From Geovibrio thiophilus (GTDB lineage Bacteria > Chrysiogenota > Deferribacteres > Deferribacterales > Geovibrionaceae): a DNA stretch of 64,000 bases. The translations under genes were made by a program, and so were the position numbers. The first letter of the stretch is position 1, and each line of letters opens with the position of its first letter. Of this stretch, positions 45,776-54,738 are shown piece by piece. The stretch is from contig NZ_CP035108.1 in the NCBI RefSeq assembly GCF_004087915.1, positions 868,001-932,000 of the forward strand, given 5' to 3'. The notes below the pieces were generated by a model, which was given only the letters and a program-made list of their open reading frames with translations, was not told the DNA's origin and ran no database searches.

Positions 45776-47539
45776 CTATAATTCGATTTTATACTTTTGC
45801 AGCTTTCTGGCGATGGTTGATTGGTTTACGCCGAGAGCCTTCGCCGCCTTGTGCTGGCTGCCGTATTCCTTTACGGCGTTTGACAATATCGACCTTTCGT
45901 AGGAGTCCATCGCCTCCTGAAGGGATATGTTTCCGGCGGGAAGCATTTCGATAACAACGGTTCCCTGCATTCTCTGAGGCAGATCCTGAATGCCGAGAAG
46001 ATCAGTCTCGGACATAACAACCATGCTTTCGCATATATTGACCAGCTCCCTGACGTTTCCGGGCCAGCTGTATGAATGCAGAATATCAAGGGCGGCGTTT
46101 GATATGCGCTTTTTAACCCCTCTTTTCGCGCTGAAGAGATCCAGATAGTGGCGCACAAGGAAAATAATACATTCCCTGCGCTCACGCAGCGGCGGAACAT
46201 GAAGCTGAATAACGTTAAGCCTGTAAAAGAGATCCAGCCTGAACTTGCGATCCGCTACCATTTTTTCAAGGTTCCTGTGAGTGGCGGCAAGAATCCGCAC
46301 ATTGAGCGATCTTGATTTTGTCGCTCCCAGACGGGTAACTCTTCCGTCCTCAAGAAACCTCAGCAGCTTTACCTGTGAGGCAAGGGGAAGCTCGGCTATT
46401 TCATCCAGAAAAAGCGTGCCGCCGTCAGCCATCTCCAGATACCCGGGCTTTGCCGCCTGAGCGCCTGTGAACGCTCCCTTTTCATGCCCGAAAAGCTCTG
46501 ATTCAATTAAGGATTCAGGTATTGCCCCGCAGTTGATTTTTATGAGCGGCTTCAGGCTTCGGGAGGAGTTCTGGTGTATGAGATCGGCGAAAAGTCCTTT
46601 TCCCGTGCCCGATTCGCCGAGGATAAGCACGGTGGAGTCAGACGTGCTCGCCTTAAGCGCTCTGGCGAGAGATTTCACCATAGCCGGACTTTTTGCGATT
46701 ATCTGTATGGACTTAAGCTCAGACTGCTGCATCTGCACCATTTCATTCTGGAGCTGGCTGCTGAGTGCCGCCTGCTCCTCCAGCTTGCGCTGAAGATCGT
46801 CTATTTCAGTAATATCACGCTCGGAGACAACAACCCTGAAAAGCTCACCGGATTCGTCAAACACAGGGATGCCCGTTTTGATGATCTTCCTGCCGTCATC
46901 GGTCATTTCGAGCATGTTTACCACTTCTTTATGCTTAAGCACCCTTGCCGCCGCAGACTGCTTCAGCATTCTTGCGTCCAGAAGATCCGCTATATGAAGC
47001 CCCACGACCTCTCCGGACTTCAGGTTGCTTATCCTCTCGGAGGCGGGGTTTATGCGGAGAATAACCCCGTCCTTATCGCACACTGTAAGACCTTCGGATG
47101 TTGCGTTAAGGATGGCGGAAAGCTCTCTGGAAAATTCCTTGAAGCTCTGCATCGCTCTTGAGACGGCTTCAAGCTCGGTATTCGGGCTGAATATGCACAC
47201 TGCGCCTATGACGTCGGATTCAGCGAAGATCGGGCGCACATTGACCGTGTACTCCAGCTCTCCCTTGTTTATGTGTATTTCGGTTTTGGCTCTTTTGTTT
47301 TTCAGAACAGTCTGAACCACTTCCCACAGCGCAGGATAATGGTTGCAGAGGAGGTGCCCGGGGAATATATCCAGATTATTTTTTGTCACCATATCCGCAA
47401 GAATCACGGTTCCGTTGAGGTCAACAGTTATAACGCCGTCGCCGCCTATATCCACCTGTGTTTTATGAAAAGCCTCCAGATGGAGTTTGCCGGTATTTTC
47501 AAAATTATCCGAGAAGGAGCGCCGTTCGCTGTTGTCCAT
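45776..47539 (-). CDS. PAS-domain sigma-54 activator of the polyamine regulon
   Basis: A 587-residue enhancer-binding protein. PAS-like domains occupy about residues 25-130 and 135-255; the AAA+ domain (about 275-505) has GESGTGKG, intact GAFTGA (GHEKGAFTGAQA) and GGTLFLDEIAELP. The Fis-type helix-turn-helix ends AAKALGVNQSTIARKLQKYK. No receiver domain is present, so it probably binds a small metabolite, possibly a polyamine or derived amine. The start at 47539 has GGAG eight bases upstream; the longer frame from 47680 would cross the operator at 47634-47651. It lies between the patA unit and the divergent pot operon. Confidence 0.88.
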   Translation of the reverse strand: MDNSERRSFSDNFENTGKLHLEAFHKTQVDIGGDGVITVDLNGTVILADMVTKNNLDIFPGHLLCNHYPALWEVVQTVLKNKRAKTEIHINKGELEYTVNVRPIFAESDVIGAVCIFSPNTELEAVSRAMQSFKEFSRELSAILNATSEGLTVCDKDGVILRINPASERISNLKSGEVVGLHIADLLDARMLKQSAAARVLKHKEVVNMLEMTDDGRKIIKTGIPVFDESGELFRVVVSERDITEIDDLQRKLEEQAALSSQLQNEMVQMQQSELKSIQIIAKSPAMVKSLARALKASTSDSTVLILGESGTGKGLFADLIHQNSSRSLKPLIKINCGAIPESLIESELFGHEKGAFTGAQAAKPGYLEMADGGTLFLDEIAELPLASQVKLLRFLEDGRVTRLGATKSRSLNVRILAATHRNLEKMVADRKFRLDLFYRLNVIQLHVPPLRERRECIIFLVRHYLDLFSAKRGVKKRISNAALDILHSYSWPGNVRELVNICESMVVMSETDLLGIQDLPQRMQGTVVIEMLPAGNISLQEAMDSYERSILSNAVKEYGSQHKAAKALGVNQSTIARKLQKYKIEL

Positions 47540-47633
47540 GATTATCTCCGGAGCGGGCAAAAAAGCTTCTGTTGTAATAAGATATTGCGAAATAAAACGT
47601 TTTGCCCGTATTTTCGTGAGTTTAGAGCCCTTG

Positions 47634-47651
47634 TGATGCAATTTTACATCA
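47634..47651. promoter_or_regulatory. Second palindromic operator copy before the activator gene
   Basis: TGATGCAATTTTACATCA nearly repeats the core of the 45747-45768 site (GATGCA-N-TTT-N-CATCA). A further half-like ATGATGCAG follows at once. It lies 95 bp upstream of the activator start and about 250 bp upstream of the pot sigma-54 promoter, so it could serve autoregulation and pot activation. Confidence 0.7.
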
Positions 47652-47896
47652 ATGATGCAGTGTGGAATCATTTTCGTCAATATACTTCTTGCTTCCTCCG
47701 CTCCTTTTTTAATCTGCGGATACGCAAAACGCGCTGCCCGTTTTCCGCGCGGAAAATATTACGATAACGCAAAGCATGTTAAACAGACGGACAGAGCAGA
47801 GAAAACCCGTGTGAAACATGGTTAATTTCATTCTCCGGCAAACCGCCGTCCGAACATGGAAATAAGCATGCTTTCATTTTTACGGCTTTTTCTTTG

Positions 47897-47912
47897 TGGC
47901 ATGCAATGTGCT
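47897..47912 (+). promoter_or_regulatory. Sigma-54 promoter of the potABCD operon
   Basis: TGGCATGCAATGTGCT has the GG and GC pairs 10 bp apart. It is 161 bp upstream of the potA start. Confidence 0.8.
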
Positions 47913-48072
47913 TAAAACTAAGTGGCTGAACTCTGCCGTTGTCACACAGAAAGCACATAACGGATCGGCTGAATACCACTTATTATTTTTTTTCGTAGCG
48001 GGCAGACACTTACTCACGATTTTGCTAATTATAGCCTGATGACTTATATCATTCGGGCGGGGAAGTGCAGTC

Positions 48073-49107
48073 TTGAACAGGAATGCCAAAAATCTTCTGA
48101 TATGCGCCGTTTATAAAGATTTCGGCGAAGTTGCAGCATTAAAAAGTGTAGATCTGGAAGTCCGTCAGGGTGAGTTTTTCACGCTGCTCGGACCTTCCGG
48201 CTGCGGAAAAACAACTCTCCTGCGTATTATCGCCGGTCTTGAAATACCCAGCGACGGTTCAATAATTCTTAATAATCAGAATATTACCTCGCTCCCCGCT
48301 TCCAAAAGACACGTCAACACGGTTTTTCAAAGCTATGCTCTTTTTCCTCATCTTTCTATTTTTGACAACGTTGCCTTCGGGCTCCGCTCAAGAAAGGTGC
48401 GTGAGGACGATGTACGCAAACGTGTGAGCGAGTCGCTTGAACTGGTGGAGATGGGAGCCTTGATAAACAGAATGCCCGATCAGCTTTCCGGCGGGCAGAG
48501 ACAGCGTGTGGCAATCGCCCGCGCCATAGTCAACGAGCCTGAAATACTTCTTCTGGACGAGCCCATGTCCGCGCTTGACGCCAAGCTCCGCAATCAGGTC
48601 CAGGAGGAGCTGAGACGCCTCCAGCGCAAGCTGGGAACCACCTTCATCATGGTAACTCACGATCAGGCGGAAGCCCTTGTGTGCAGTGACCGTATAGCGG
48701 TTATGAGCGCAGGCGAGATTGTTCAGTGCGGAACCGCGGAAGAGGTTTATGACTATCCCCGCAACCGCTTTGTGGCGGAGTTTCTGGGAGCCGCAAACAT
48801 TCTGAAATCCAAGCGTGTGGACGGCGGCGTTCAGACTGAGGCGGGATTTCTCGCGCTGGACAAACCCCCTGAATGGGAAGAAGGCTTAATCGCCATAAGA
48901 CCCGAATGGATAAAAATAGGCGATCAGCCTCAGATAAACGGGGTGCACGCCGTTGTTCAGGAAATTGTTTACCGCGGCTCAAATTTTGACCTCACTCTCA
49001 GCCCGGGAAATCTTCGTGTGAGAACAAACGCCTTTAAGCACTTCAAAATAGGCGATAAAGTGTGGCTGGAACTTCCTCCCACCGAACTTGTTGTTCTGGA
49101 GGACTGA
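48073..49107 (+). CDS. potA: Polyamine ABC transporter ATPase
   Basis: A 344-residue ATPase with Walker A (GPSGCGKTT), signature ([14 protein letters not shown]), Walker B ([12 protein letters not shown]), the switch His (THDQAEAL) and a C-terminal TOBE-like domain (about 275-344). These traits and the gene order give PotA. The start is TTG at 48073, because no in-frame ATG lies near and the core begins 10 residues later. It energises uptake of putrescine/spermidine. Confidence 0.92.
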   Translation: MNRNAKNLLICAVYKDFGEVAALKSVDLEVRQGEFFTLLGPSGCGKTTLLRIIAGLEIPSDGSIILNNQNITSLPASKRHVNTVFQSYALFPHLSIFDNVAFGLRSRKVREDDVRKRVSESLELVEMGALINRMPDQLSGGQRQRVAIARAIVNEPEILLLDEPMSALDAKLRNQVQEELRRLQRKLGTTFIMVTHDQAEALVCSDRIAVMSAGEIVQCGTAEEVYDYPRNRFVAEFLGAANILKSKRVDGGVQTEAGFLALDKPPEWEEGLIAIRPEWIKIGDQPQINGVHAVVQEIVYRGSNFDLTLSPGNLRVRTNAFKHFKIGDKVWLELPPTELVVLED

Positions 49108-49108
49108 C

Positions 49109-50017
49109 ATGAAGAATGAAAGGATCCTCTGGCATGGTGAAATGACCACCGCAAACGCACTGAGAAGGCGCGGGTCTTCGTTTCTTTCCAGCGGAACATT
49201 CTGGCTTCTGGCGTTTCTTATTCTGCCGTCGCTGATCTTTATCGCTTTGAGCTTTGCCGAGAGAGGGGTTTACGGTGAGGTAATATGGAGATTCACCCTT
49301 GAAAACTACAAGAGGCTTCTGGGGTTCAGCACCTTCGGCTGGACGCCGGACTATCTGCTTATTCTGGGGCGTTCTGTCGTGGTCGCGGGCGTTACAACGC
49401 TTATAGCTGTTCTTCTGTCATATCCTCTTACCTTTTATATAGCCTCACGCCCGAAAAGAACACGCTTCATATGGCTCACAATCCTTATTGTTCCCTTCTG
49501 GACAAATATGGTCATCCGCACATACGCATGGATTCTGCTTATGTCGCCTGAGCTGCCGTTTGCGAAGCTTGCCGCTTTTCTTAAGCTGATACCGGACGGA
49601 ACATCCCTTTACCCGGGTGCGTTTGCCGTGTACGTGGGGATGATAACGACTTATCTGCCGTTTCTGGCTCTGCCCTTGTACGCCAGCGTGGAACGCATGG
49701 ACTGGACGCTTGTGGAGGCGGCGCAGGATCTTTACGCCTCCAAGTTTAAGATATTCACGCAGGCTATTCTCCCTCAGACAGCCCCGGGGCTTACTGTGGG
49801 TATAATACTTACCCTTGTGCCCGCCATGGCTACTTTCGTTGTGCCGGATCTTCTGGGCGGGGCTAAGTATATGCTTGTGGGCAACCTTATCCAGCAGCAG
49901 TTCAGCACAAGCAGAGACTGGCCCTTCGGCGCAGCCATAAGCATGGCTTTGATGCTTCTGACTCTTCTGTCCATGAGACTTTACAGGCGCAAAGGAACTA
50001 AGGTGGACATAGCATGA
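49109..50017 (+). CDS. potB: Polyamine ABC transporter permease PotB
   Basis: A 302-residue permease with about six TM helices and the inner-membrane coupling motif EAAQDLYASKFKIFTQAILPQ. Start 49109 lies one base after the potA stop with GGAGG upstream. It ends with a four-base overlap with potC. The domain order and family resemblance indicate PotB. Confidence 0.92.
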   Translation: MKNERILWHGEMTTANALRRRGSSFLSSGTFWLLAFLILPSLIFIALSFAERGVYGEVIWRFTLENYKRLLGFSTFGWTPDYLLILGRSVVVAGVTTLIAVLLSYPLTFYIASRPKRTRFIWLTILIVPFWTNMVIRTYAWILLMSPELPFAKLAAFLKLIPDGTSLYPGAFAVYVGMITTYLPFLALPLYASVERMDWTLVEAAQDLYASKFKIFTQAILPQTAPGLTVGIILTLVPAMATFVVPDLLGGAKYMLVGNLIQQQFSTSRDWPFGAAISMALMLLTLLSMRLYRRKGTKVDIA

Positions 50018-50802
50018 AAAGACACCCTGTACTAGCGTCAGTCGCAATCTTCACCATAGGCATGCTTTACCTGCCTCTGATAGGGGTTGCGATTTTTTCT
50101 GTGAACTCCGCCAGATACGGTTGGGTATGGAAGGAATTTACCTTCAAGTGGTACATAAGTCTTTTCAGCAATGAATATATTCTTGAGGCGGCGAAAAACA
50201 CCTTTGTGCTCGCCATAGTCTCAACCGCAGTATCCACAGTGCTCGGAACACTGCTTGCCATAGGCATAACCCAGTTCCCTTGGAAAAAACGCACGGAAAG
50301 CGCTCTTGATCTGCTTCTGCATTTCCCTGTGGTTATACCGGATATAGTAATGGCAGGTTCGCTGGTTGTTGTTTTCGCAATACTGAGAGCGTATTCGGGC
50401 ATATTTGAACCGGGCATGGCAACCATGATCATAGGTCACATCACATTCCAGATAGCCTTTGTTGCTCTCATCGTGCGAAGCCGTCTTGTCGCCATAGGCA
50501 CAGACCTCCTTGAGGCGGGGCGTGATCTGTACGCGAACAACTGGTACATCATGCGAAAAGTGATGCTTCCTCTCCTTCTGCCCGGCATAGTGGCGGGAAG
50601 CATGCTGGCATTCACTCTTTCACTGGACGACTTCGTTATAAGCTTCTTCACCTCCGGTCCTACATCGCAGACCCTGCCCATTTACATCTACTCCGCCGTA
50701 AGAAGGGGAGTAACCCCGCAGATCCACGCGCTGTCCACCGTTATCGTGCTTGTAACAGTTGTGCTTGTTGTTCTCGCTGAAAGATTTTCCAGAAAGAAGT
50801 AA
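50014..50802 (+). CDS. potC: Polyamine ABC transporter permease PotC
   Basis: A 262-residue permease with about six TM helices and the coupling segment EAGRDLYANNWYIMRKVMLP. The start ATG overlaps the potB stop. It pairs with PotB to form the transport channel. Confidence 0.92.
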   Translation: MKRHPVLASVAIFTIGMLYLPLIGVAIFSVNSARYGWVWKEFTFKWYISLFSNEYILEAAKNTFVLAIVSTAVSTVLGTLLAIGITQFPWKKRTESALDLLLHFPVVIPDIVMAGSLVVVFAILRAYSGIFEPGMATMIIGHITFQIAFVALIVRSRLVAIGTDLLEAGRDLYANNWYIMRKVMLPLLLPGIVAGSMLAFTLSLDDFVISFFTSGPTSQTLPIYIYSAVRRGVTPQIHALSTVIVLVTVVLVVLAERFSRKK

Positions 50803-50850
50803 ACCCGTAAGCCTCTGCCTTCGGGAATAAAAATAATAAGGAGTCAGATT

Positions 50851-51900
50851 ATGAGAAAGCTGGTCGCACTGATGGTGCTGTTTCTGTTTTGTACAGGCAT
50901 AGCCTCCGCCGCGAAAAATGAACTGCGTATTTTCACATGGTCAGAGTACATGGACGAAGCGAAATTTGCCGCTGATTTCCAAGCCGCAACAGGTATCAAG
51001 GTTATCATCGACAACTATGAAAGCAATGAGGACATGCTCGCGAAACTTCAGGCAGGCGGCGTAAGCCAGTATGACATTATTATTCCCTCAATGTACGTAC
51101 TGCCCATACTGAAAGGGCTTAAGCTCATTCAGCCCATAAACCACAGCAAAATACCGAACCTTAAAAACCTTATGCCGCAGTTTAAGAAAATTTCCGATGA
51201 CATGGACAACAAATACTCCGCCGCATGGCAGTGGGGAACAGTAGGCGTTATGTATAACAAGGAGCACGTAACCGATGCCGCCGCCGCTGACTGGTCAATA
51301 GTTTTCGATCCCGCCAAGCAGGCAAAGTCGTTCTGGCTCATGGACGACATAAGAAGCAGCTTTAATCAGGCTTTTTGCTACCTCGGTCTTCCCGTTAACT
51401 CCACCAATCCTCAGGACATAAAAAAAGCCGCTGATCTTCTCAGAAAAGTTAAAAACAGCAAAAACTGCCTCGGCTTTAAGACAGGCGTGGGCGGCAAGAA
51501 TGATGTAGTGGCAGGCACGGCTGATGTGGCTATAGTCTACAACGGCGATGCCATGCGTGAGGTTTTGGAAAACCCCAAAAAATTCGGCTATGTGGTACCC
51601 AAACAGGGCGGCGACTTCTGGGTCGATGTTATGGCGGTTCCCGCAAAGGCTCCCAACCCCGAAGCGGCTCATAAATGGATCAACTGGATACTTGATCCCA
51701 AAATAGGCGCCGAGCTCTCCAACTACAACAGCTACGCCACTCCTAATCAGGCATCTCTTCCCTTCATTGAAAAGGAACAGCGTGAGAACACCGGCATTTA
51801 CCCCAGCGATGATGTTATGAAAAAACTTAACCCTATCATAGACGTGGGCAACGCTATGCGTCTTTACGATGAGGCGTGGACTTACGTTAAGTCACGTTAA
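50851..51900 (+). CDS. potD: Polyamine-binding periplasmic protein PotD/PotF
   Basis: A 349-residue protein with a Sec signal (MRKLVALMVLFLFCTGIASA) and a PotD/PotF-like mature start: ELRIFTWSEYMDEAKFAADF, then ATGIKVIIDNYESNEDMLAK and YDIIIPSMYVLPIL. It binds putrescine or spermidine and delivers it to PotBC. Acidic residues typical of the pocket are present, but the preferred polyamine cannot be assigned. A terminator hairpin follows. Confidence 0.9.
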   Translation: MRKLVALMVLFLFCTGIASAAKNELRIFTWSEYMDEAKFAADFQAATGIKVIIDNYESNEDMLAKLQAGGVSQYDIIIPSMYVLPILKGLKLIQPINHSKIPNLKNLMPQFKKISDDMDNKYSAAWQWGTVGVMYNKEHVTDAAAADWSIVFDPAKQAKSFWLMDDIRSSFNQAFCYLGLPVNSTNPQDIKKAADLLRKVKNSKNCLGFKTGVGGKNDVVAGTADVAIVYNGDAMREVLENPKKFGYVVPKQGGDFWVDVMAVPAKAPNPEAAHKWINWILDPKIGAELSNYNSYATPNQASLPFIEKEQRENTGIYPSDDVMKKLNPIIDVGNAMRLYDEAWTYVKSR

Positions 51901-51911
51901 GCATATAATTG

Positions 51912-51936
51912 CCGGCTTCCCGCTGCGGGGAGCCGG
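51912..51936 (+). terminator. Hairpin after potD
   Basis: An 11-bp stem with one G-U pair (51912-51922 with 51926-51936) lies 11 bp past the potD stop. The T-tail is weak, so read-through into the next gene is possible. Confidence 0.65.
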
Positions 51937-51969
51937 ATTATTTCTGATAATTTAATTACGGAGCATTTT

Positions 51970-53181
51970 ATGAAAAAAGTTCTGGTTCTGGGACTCGGAG
52001 CACAGGGCAGCACCATTGCCAAGCACCTTAACAGCCACCCCGAAGTTGAAAAGATTATATGTGCGGATTACGACGGCGCTCTTGCTGAGCACATGGGGGA
52101 AACTCTCTCCAAGGCGGACTGGAAGCAGGTCGATGCTAATCAGCTTACGTCTGTTATCGCGGCAGCGGAAGGATGTGACCTGATTATCAACGGGCTGCCG
52201 CTTGCGTACAACCTTAAGGTTATGGAAGCAGCGCTTGAAGCGGGAGCAGACTATATGGATCTCTCCGGTCCCATGGAGGACATAGGATTTGTGGAAAGCT
52301 ACAGATGGCTCATGGATGAGTGGAGCAGGCGTTTCCGTGAAAAGGGGCTTCTGGCTCTTGTGGGCTGCGGCATTGCTCCCGGGCTTGCCAATGTTATTGT
52401 CCGTGAATCCGTGGAAAAACTTGATAAGTGCGATTTCATAGGTATTTATTTCTACGACGGATTTATCAGCAGTCACTTTGTCCCATTCTGGTGGTCGCCT
52501 GAGGTGGCATTGGGCGATATGATGTACAGAACCTTCCGCTATGAAGACGGAAAGTTTGTTACGGACACCCCTTTCAGCCGCCCTGTGTATATGAAGTTTC
52601 GGGGCATAGACAAAGAGATACGCATGGTTGACCATGAACACGACGAGCCTGTGACCATGGGGCTTCTGGCTGATTCCGTGCTGAAAGGCGCAAAGGATAT
52701 AGAGTTCAAGTACGGCGGTCCTCAGATTGAGATGTCCGAATATCTGTACAAAGCAGGTATACTCAATAAAGATACTGTTCAGGTAAAAGGGGTGGAAGTC
52801 AGCCCGTTTGATGTGCTTATGAAGGTTATTCCCCGTGCTCCCCGTTATGAGCATGAGATTCAGGCTGTGATAGATAAGGGAATTATCAAGGACGAAGGCG
52901 CTTTCCTTGTGCGTGTCAAAGGCTCGGTCGGGGAAAAAGGTGTTCAGATAGACAGCTATACCAACTTCCCCGGGCTTGAGGAGGCGTTCCGCAAAGCGAA
53001 AATGACTCATGAATCATACTCCACAGGTCAGTGCGCCGCGGTTTTTGCGTCTCTCATGGTTGAGGATCTGTGTGAAGAGAACGGAGTGATAGTGCCGGAG
53101 CAGCTTGATGAAAAAGGCAGAAAATATGTTTTAAGAGAACTCGGGAAGCTCAGCATCACAGTTGATGAATATGTGAGCTGA
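51970..53181 (+). CDS. Saccharopine-dehydrogenase-like NAD(P)-binding oxidoreductase in the polyamine operon
   Basis: A 403-residue protein with an N-terminal Rossmann loop (VLVLGLGAQGSTIAKHL) and the family pattern DLIINGLPLAYNLKVMEAAL followed by GADYMDLSGP and ALVGCGIAPGLANVIV. It belongs to the saccharopine / carboxynorspermidine dehydrogenase family. These enzymes reduce or oxidise secondary amines made from an amine and an aldehyde or keto acid. It is 69 bp after potD and shares its direction. It could act on a condensation product of 4-aminobutanal or on a lysine-like substrate. The exact reaction is unknown. Confidence 0.8.
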   Translation: MKKVLVLGLGAQGSTIAKHLNSHPEVEKIICADYDGALAEHMGETLSKADWKQVDANQLTSVIAAAEGCDLIINGLPLAYNLKVMEAALEAGADYMDLSGPMEDIGFVESYRWLMDEWSRRFREKGLLALVGCGIAPGLANVIVRESVEKLDKCDFIGIYFYDGFISSHFVPFWWSPEVALGDMMYRTFRYEDGKFVTDTPFSRPVYMKFRGIDKEIRMVDHEHDEPVTMGLLADSVLKGAKDIEFKYGGPQIEMSEYLYKAGILNKDTVQVKGVEVSPFDVLMKVIPRAPRYEHEIQAVIDKGIIKDEGAFLVRVKGSVGEKGVQIDSYTNFPGLEEAFRKAKMTHESYSTGQCAAVFASLMVEDLCEENGVIVPEQLDEKGRKYVLRELGKLSITVDEYVS

Positions 53182-53237
53182 CGTGCAGTGTCCGCCGCAC
53201 ACGCTTGTGATGACACGGCAGTCCGGTTTTAAAAAAC

Positions 53238-53269
53238 AAAGCCCCGAACCTTGAAGGTTCGGGGCTTTT
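53238..53269. terminator. Bidirectional terminator
   Basis: A near-perfect inverted repeat with 15-bp arms around one G (AAAGCCCCGAACCTT and its complement) is flanked by A-rich and T-rich ends. It ends both the saccharopine-dehydrogenase-like gene and the convergent gabT gene. Confidence 0.88.
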
Positions 53270-53275
53270 CAGGTT

Positions 53276-54622
53276 TTATTTTTTCAGCACTTTACGCACG
53301 GAAGTTTCAAATATGTCCATAGCCTGCTTAAGCTGTCCGTCAGTCAGCACCAGAGGGGGCAGGAAGCGGATAACATTTCCGTAGATTCCAGCGCCGATTA
53401 TCAGAAGCCCCTGTTTGACGCATTCGGCTATTACAGCCGCCGCAGAAGCCTTATCCGGCTCCTTGGCGGCGGGATCCTTCACAAGTTCGATGCCTATCAT
53501 AGCGCCGAGACCACGGGTATCTCCTATCTGCGGGAACTCAGCCTGAAGCTTTTTAAGCCTTGCCATGATTTTTTCACCTATGGCAAGCGCCTTGGAAGCG
53601 AGATCATTTTCCTCCATAAAGCGGATGGTGGCAAGAGCCGCCTCGCACGCAAGGGGATTGCCGCCGTATGTTCCGCCTATTCTGCCTGCGCCGGCTGAGT
53701 CCATTATCTCTTTTTTGCCTACAACAGCGGAAAGGGGCATTCCTGAGGCGATGGACTTAGCCAGAGTCATAAGATCCGGAACCACATCAAAATGCTCGAC
53801 GGCAAACATTTTTCCGGTGCGGCAGAAGCCTGTCTGCACTTCGTCCGCGATCAGAAGGATCCCGTGTTTATCGCAAATTTCTCTCAGACCTTTCCAGTAT
53901 CCTTTGGGCGGGATATTGAAACCGCCTTCCCCCTGCACCGGTTCAAGTATTATTGCCGCTATATGGCTGGGATCAGCCTCGGCTACGAAGAAACGCTCAA
54001 AATAATCAAGGTAAGCCCTGCAGGCTTCATCCTCGGAGACGTGAAGCTGACCCCTGTAAACATTGGGGAAGGGGACTTTATATATTTCAGGCGCATAGGG
54101 ACCGAAGCCGTGCTTGTACGGCTTAACCTTGCTGGTAAGGCTCATGGTGAGGAGCGTTCGCCCGTGAAATCCCGACTCAAAGGATATTATACCCTGACGC
54201 CCTGTGTATGCTCTGGCGATTTTGACAGCGTTTTCCACTGCCTCCGCTCCGCTGTTTACGAACATTGCCTTTTTGGGCATATCACCCGGAGTTATTTCCG
54301 CAAGCTTCTGCGCCAGTTTGACATAAGGCTCATACATTGAAACCATAAAGCATGAATGCAGAAGTGCTTCCGCCTGATTTCTTATAGCGTCCACAACTGA
54401 GTCCGGACAGTGTCCGGCAGTGGTTACGCCTATTCCGGAATAGAAATCAAGATAGCGGTTGCCGTCTATATCCTCTATCACCGCTCCCTTCGCCTGCTTT
54501 ATGAAGATAGGCACAGAGCTTGAGATCCCCTCTGCAACATATTCCGATTTAGCTTTTATGAGAGCCGCTGTCCTGCCGCTTTGCTCTGAAACAACTGCTG
54601 CCAGTTCGGTACCTTTTAACAT
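53276..54622 (-). CDS. gabT: 4-aminobutyrate aminotransferase
   Basis: A 448-residue class III PLP enzyme. The PLP Lys is in MTLAKSIASGMPLSAVVG, with DEVQTGFCRTGKMF and GGTYGGNPLACEAAL. The C-terminal motif GNVIRFLPPLV is common in GABA aminotransferases. It converts GABA and 2-oxoglutarate to succinate semialdehyde and glutamate. The start at 54622 is set by GGAGG five bases upstream; the longer frame would overlap the promoter. It has its own sigma-54 promoter. Confidence 0.88.
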   Translation of the reverse strand: MLKGTELAAVVSEQSGRTAALIKAKSEYVAEGISSSVPIFIKQAKGAVIEDIDGNRYLDFYSGIGVTTAGHCPDSVVDAIRNQAEALLHSCFMVSMYEPYVKLAQKLAEITPGDMPKKAMFVNSGAEAVENAVKIARAYTGRQGIISFESGFHGRTLLTMSLTSKVKPYKHGFGPYAPEIYKVPFPNVYRGQLHVSEDEACRAYLDYFERFFVAEADPSHIAAIILEPVQGEGGFNIPPKGYWKGLREICDKHGILLIADEVQTGFCRTGKMFAVEHFDVVPDLMTLAKSIASGMPLSAVVGKKEIMDSAGAGRIGGTYGGNPLACEAALATIRFMEENDLASKALAIGEKIMARLKKLQAEFPQIGDTRGLGAMIGIELVKDPAAKEPDKASAAAVIAECVKQGLLIIGAGIYGNVIRFLPPLVLTDGQLKQAMDIFETSVRKVLKK

Positions 54623-54665
54623 TGCTCCTCCTTTTAAAAGAACACTTATTCTTACCTTGATACTA

Positions 54666-54681
54666 AGCAAGCAGAGTGCCA
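54666..54681 (-). promoter_or_regulatory. Sigma-54 promoter of gabT
   Basis: Read on the minus strand: TGGCACTCTGCTTGCT. It is the closest match to the consensus TGGCAC-N5-TTGCA in this window. It lies 44 bp before the gabT ATG. No GATGCA-type palindrome is evident near it. Confidence 0.9.
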
Positions 54682-54738
54682 GATGTTCCAGAGAGGGTGT
54701 TGTCCTTATTATTTATATCAGCCTTTCTCTATCATCTT

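Larger units (their letters stand above)
47540..48072. other. Regulatory intergenic region between activator and pot genes
   Basis: This 533-bp stretch has no supported gene. It contains an operator copy near the activator start (47634-47651) and a sigma-54 promoter facing potA (47897-47912). GCATGC occurs twice (47866-47871 and 47899-47904). Short frames in it have no ribosome site or family features. Confidence 0.7.

Noticed and set aside
47540-47680. Upstream extension of the polyamine-regulon activator from 47680
   Set aside because: It would cross the operator at 47634-47651 and has no ribosome site; the start at 47539 has GGAG.
51952-53010. 352-residue minus-strand frame opposite the saccharopine-dehydrogenase-like gene
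   Set aside because: Long only because the opposite gene is codon-biased; no signal, domain or ribosome site.
54623-54670. Upstream extension of gabT from 54670
   Set aside because: It overlaps the -12 element of the sigma-54 promoter at 54666-54681; GGAGG supports 54622.
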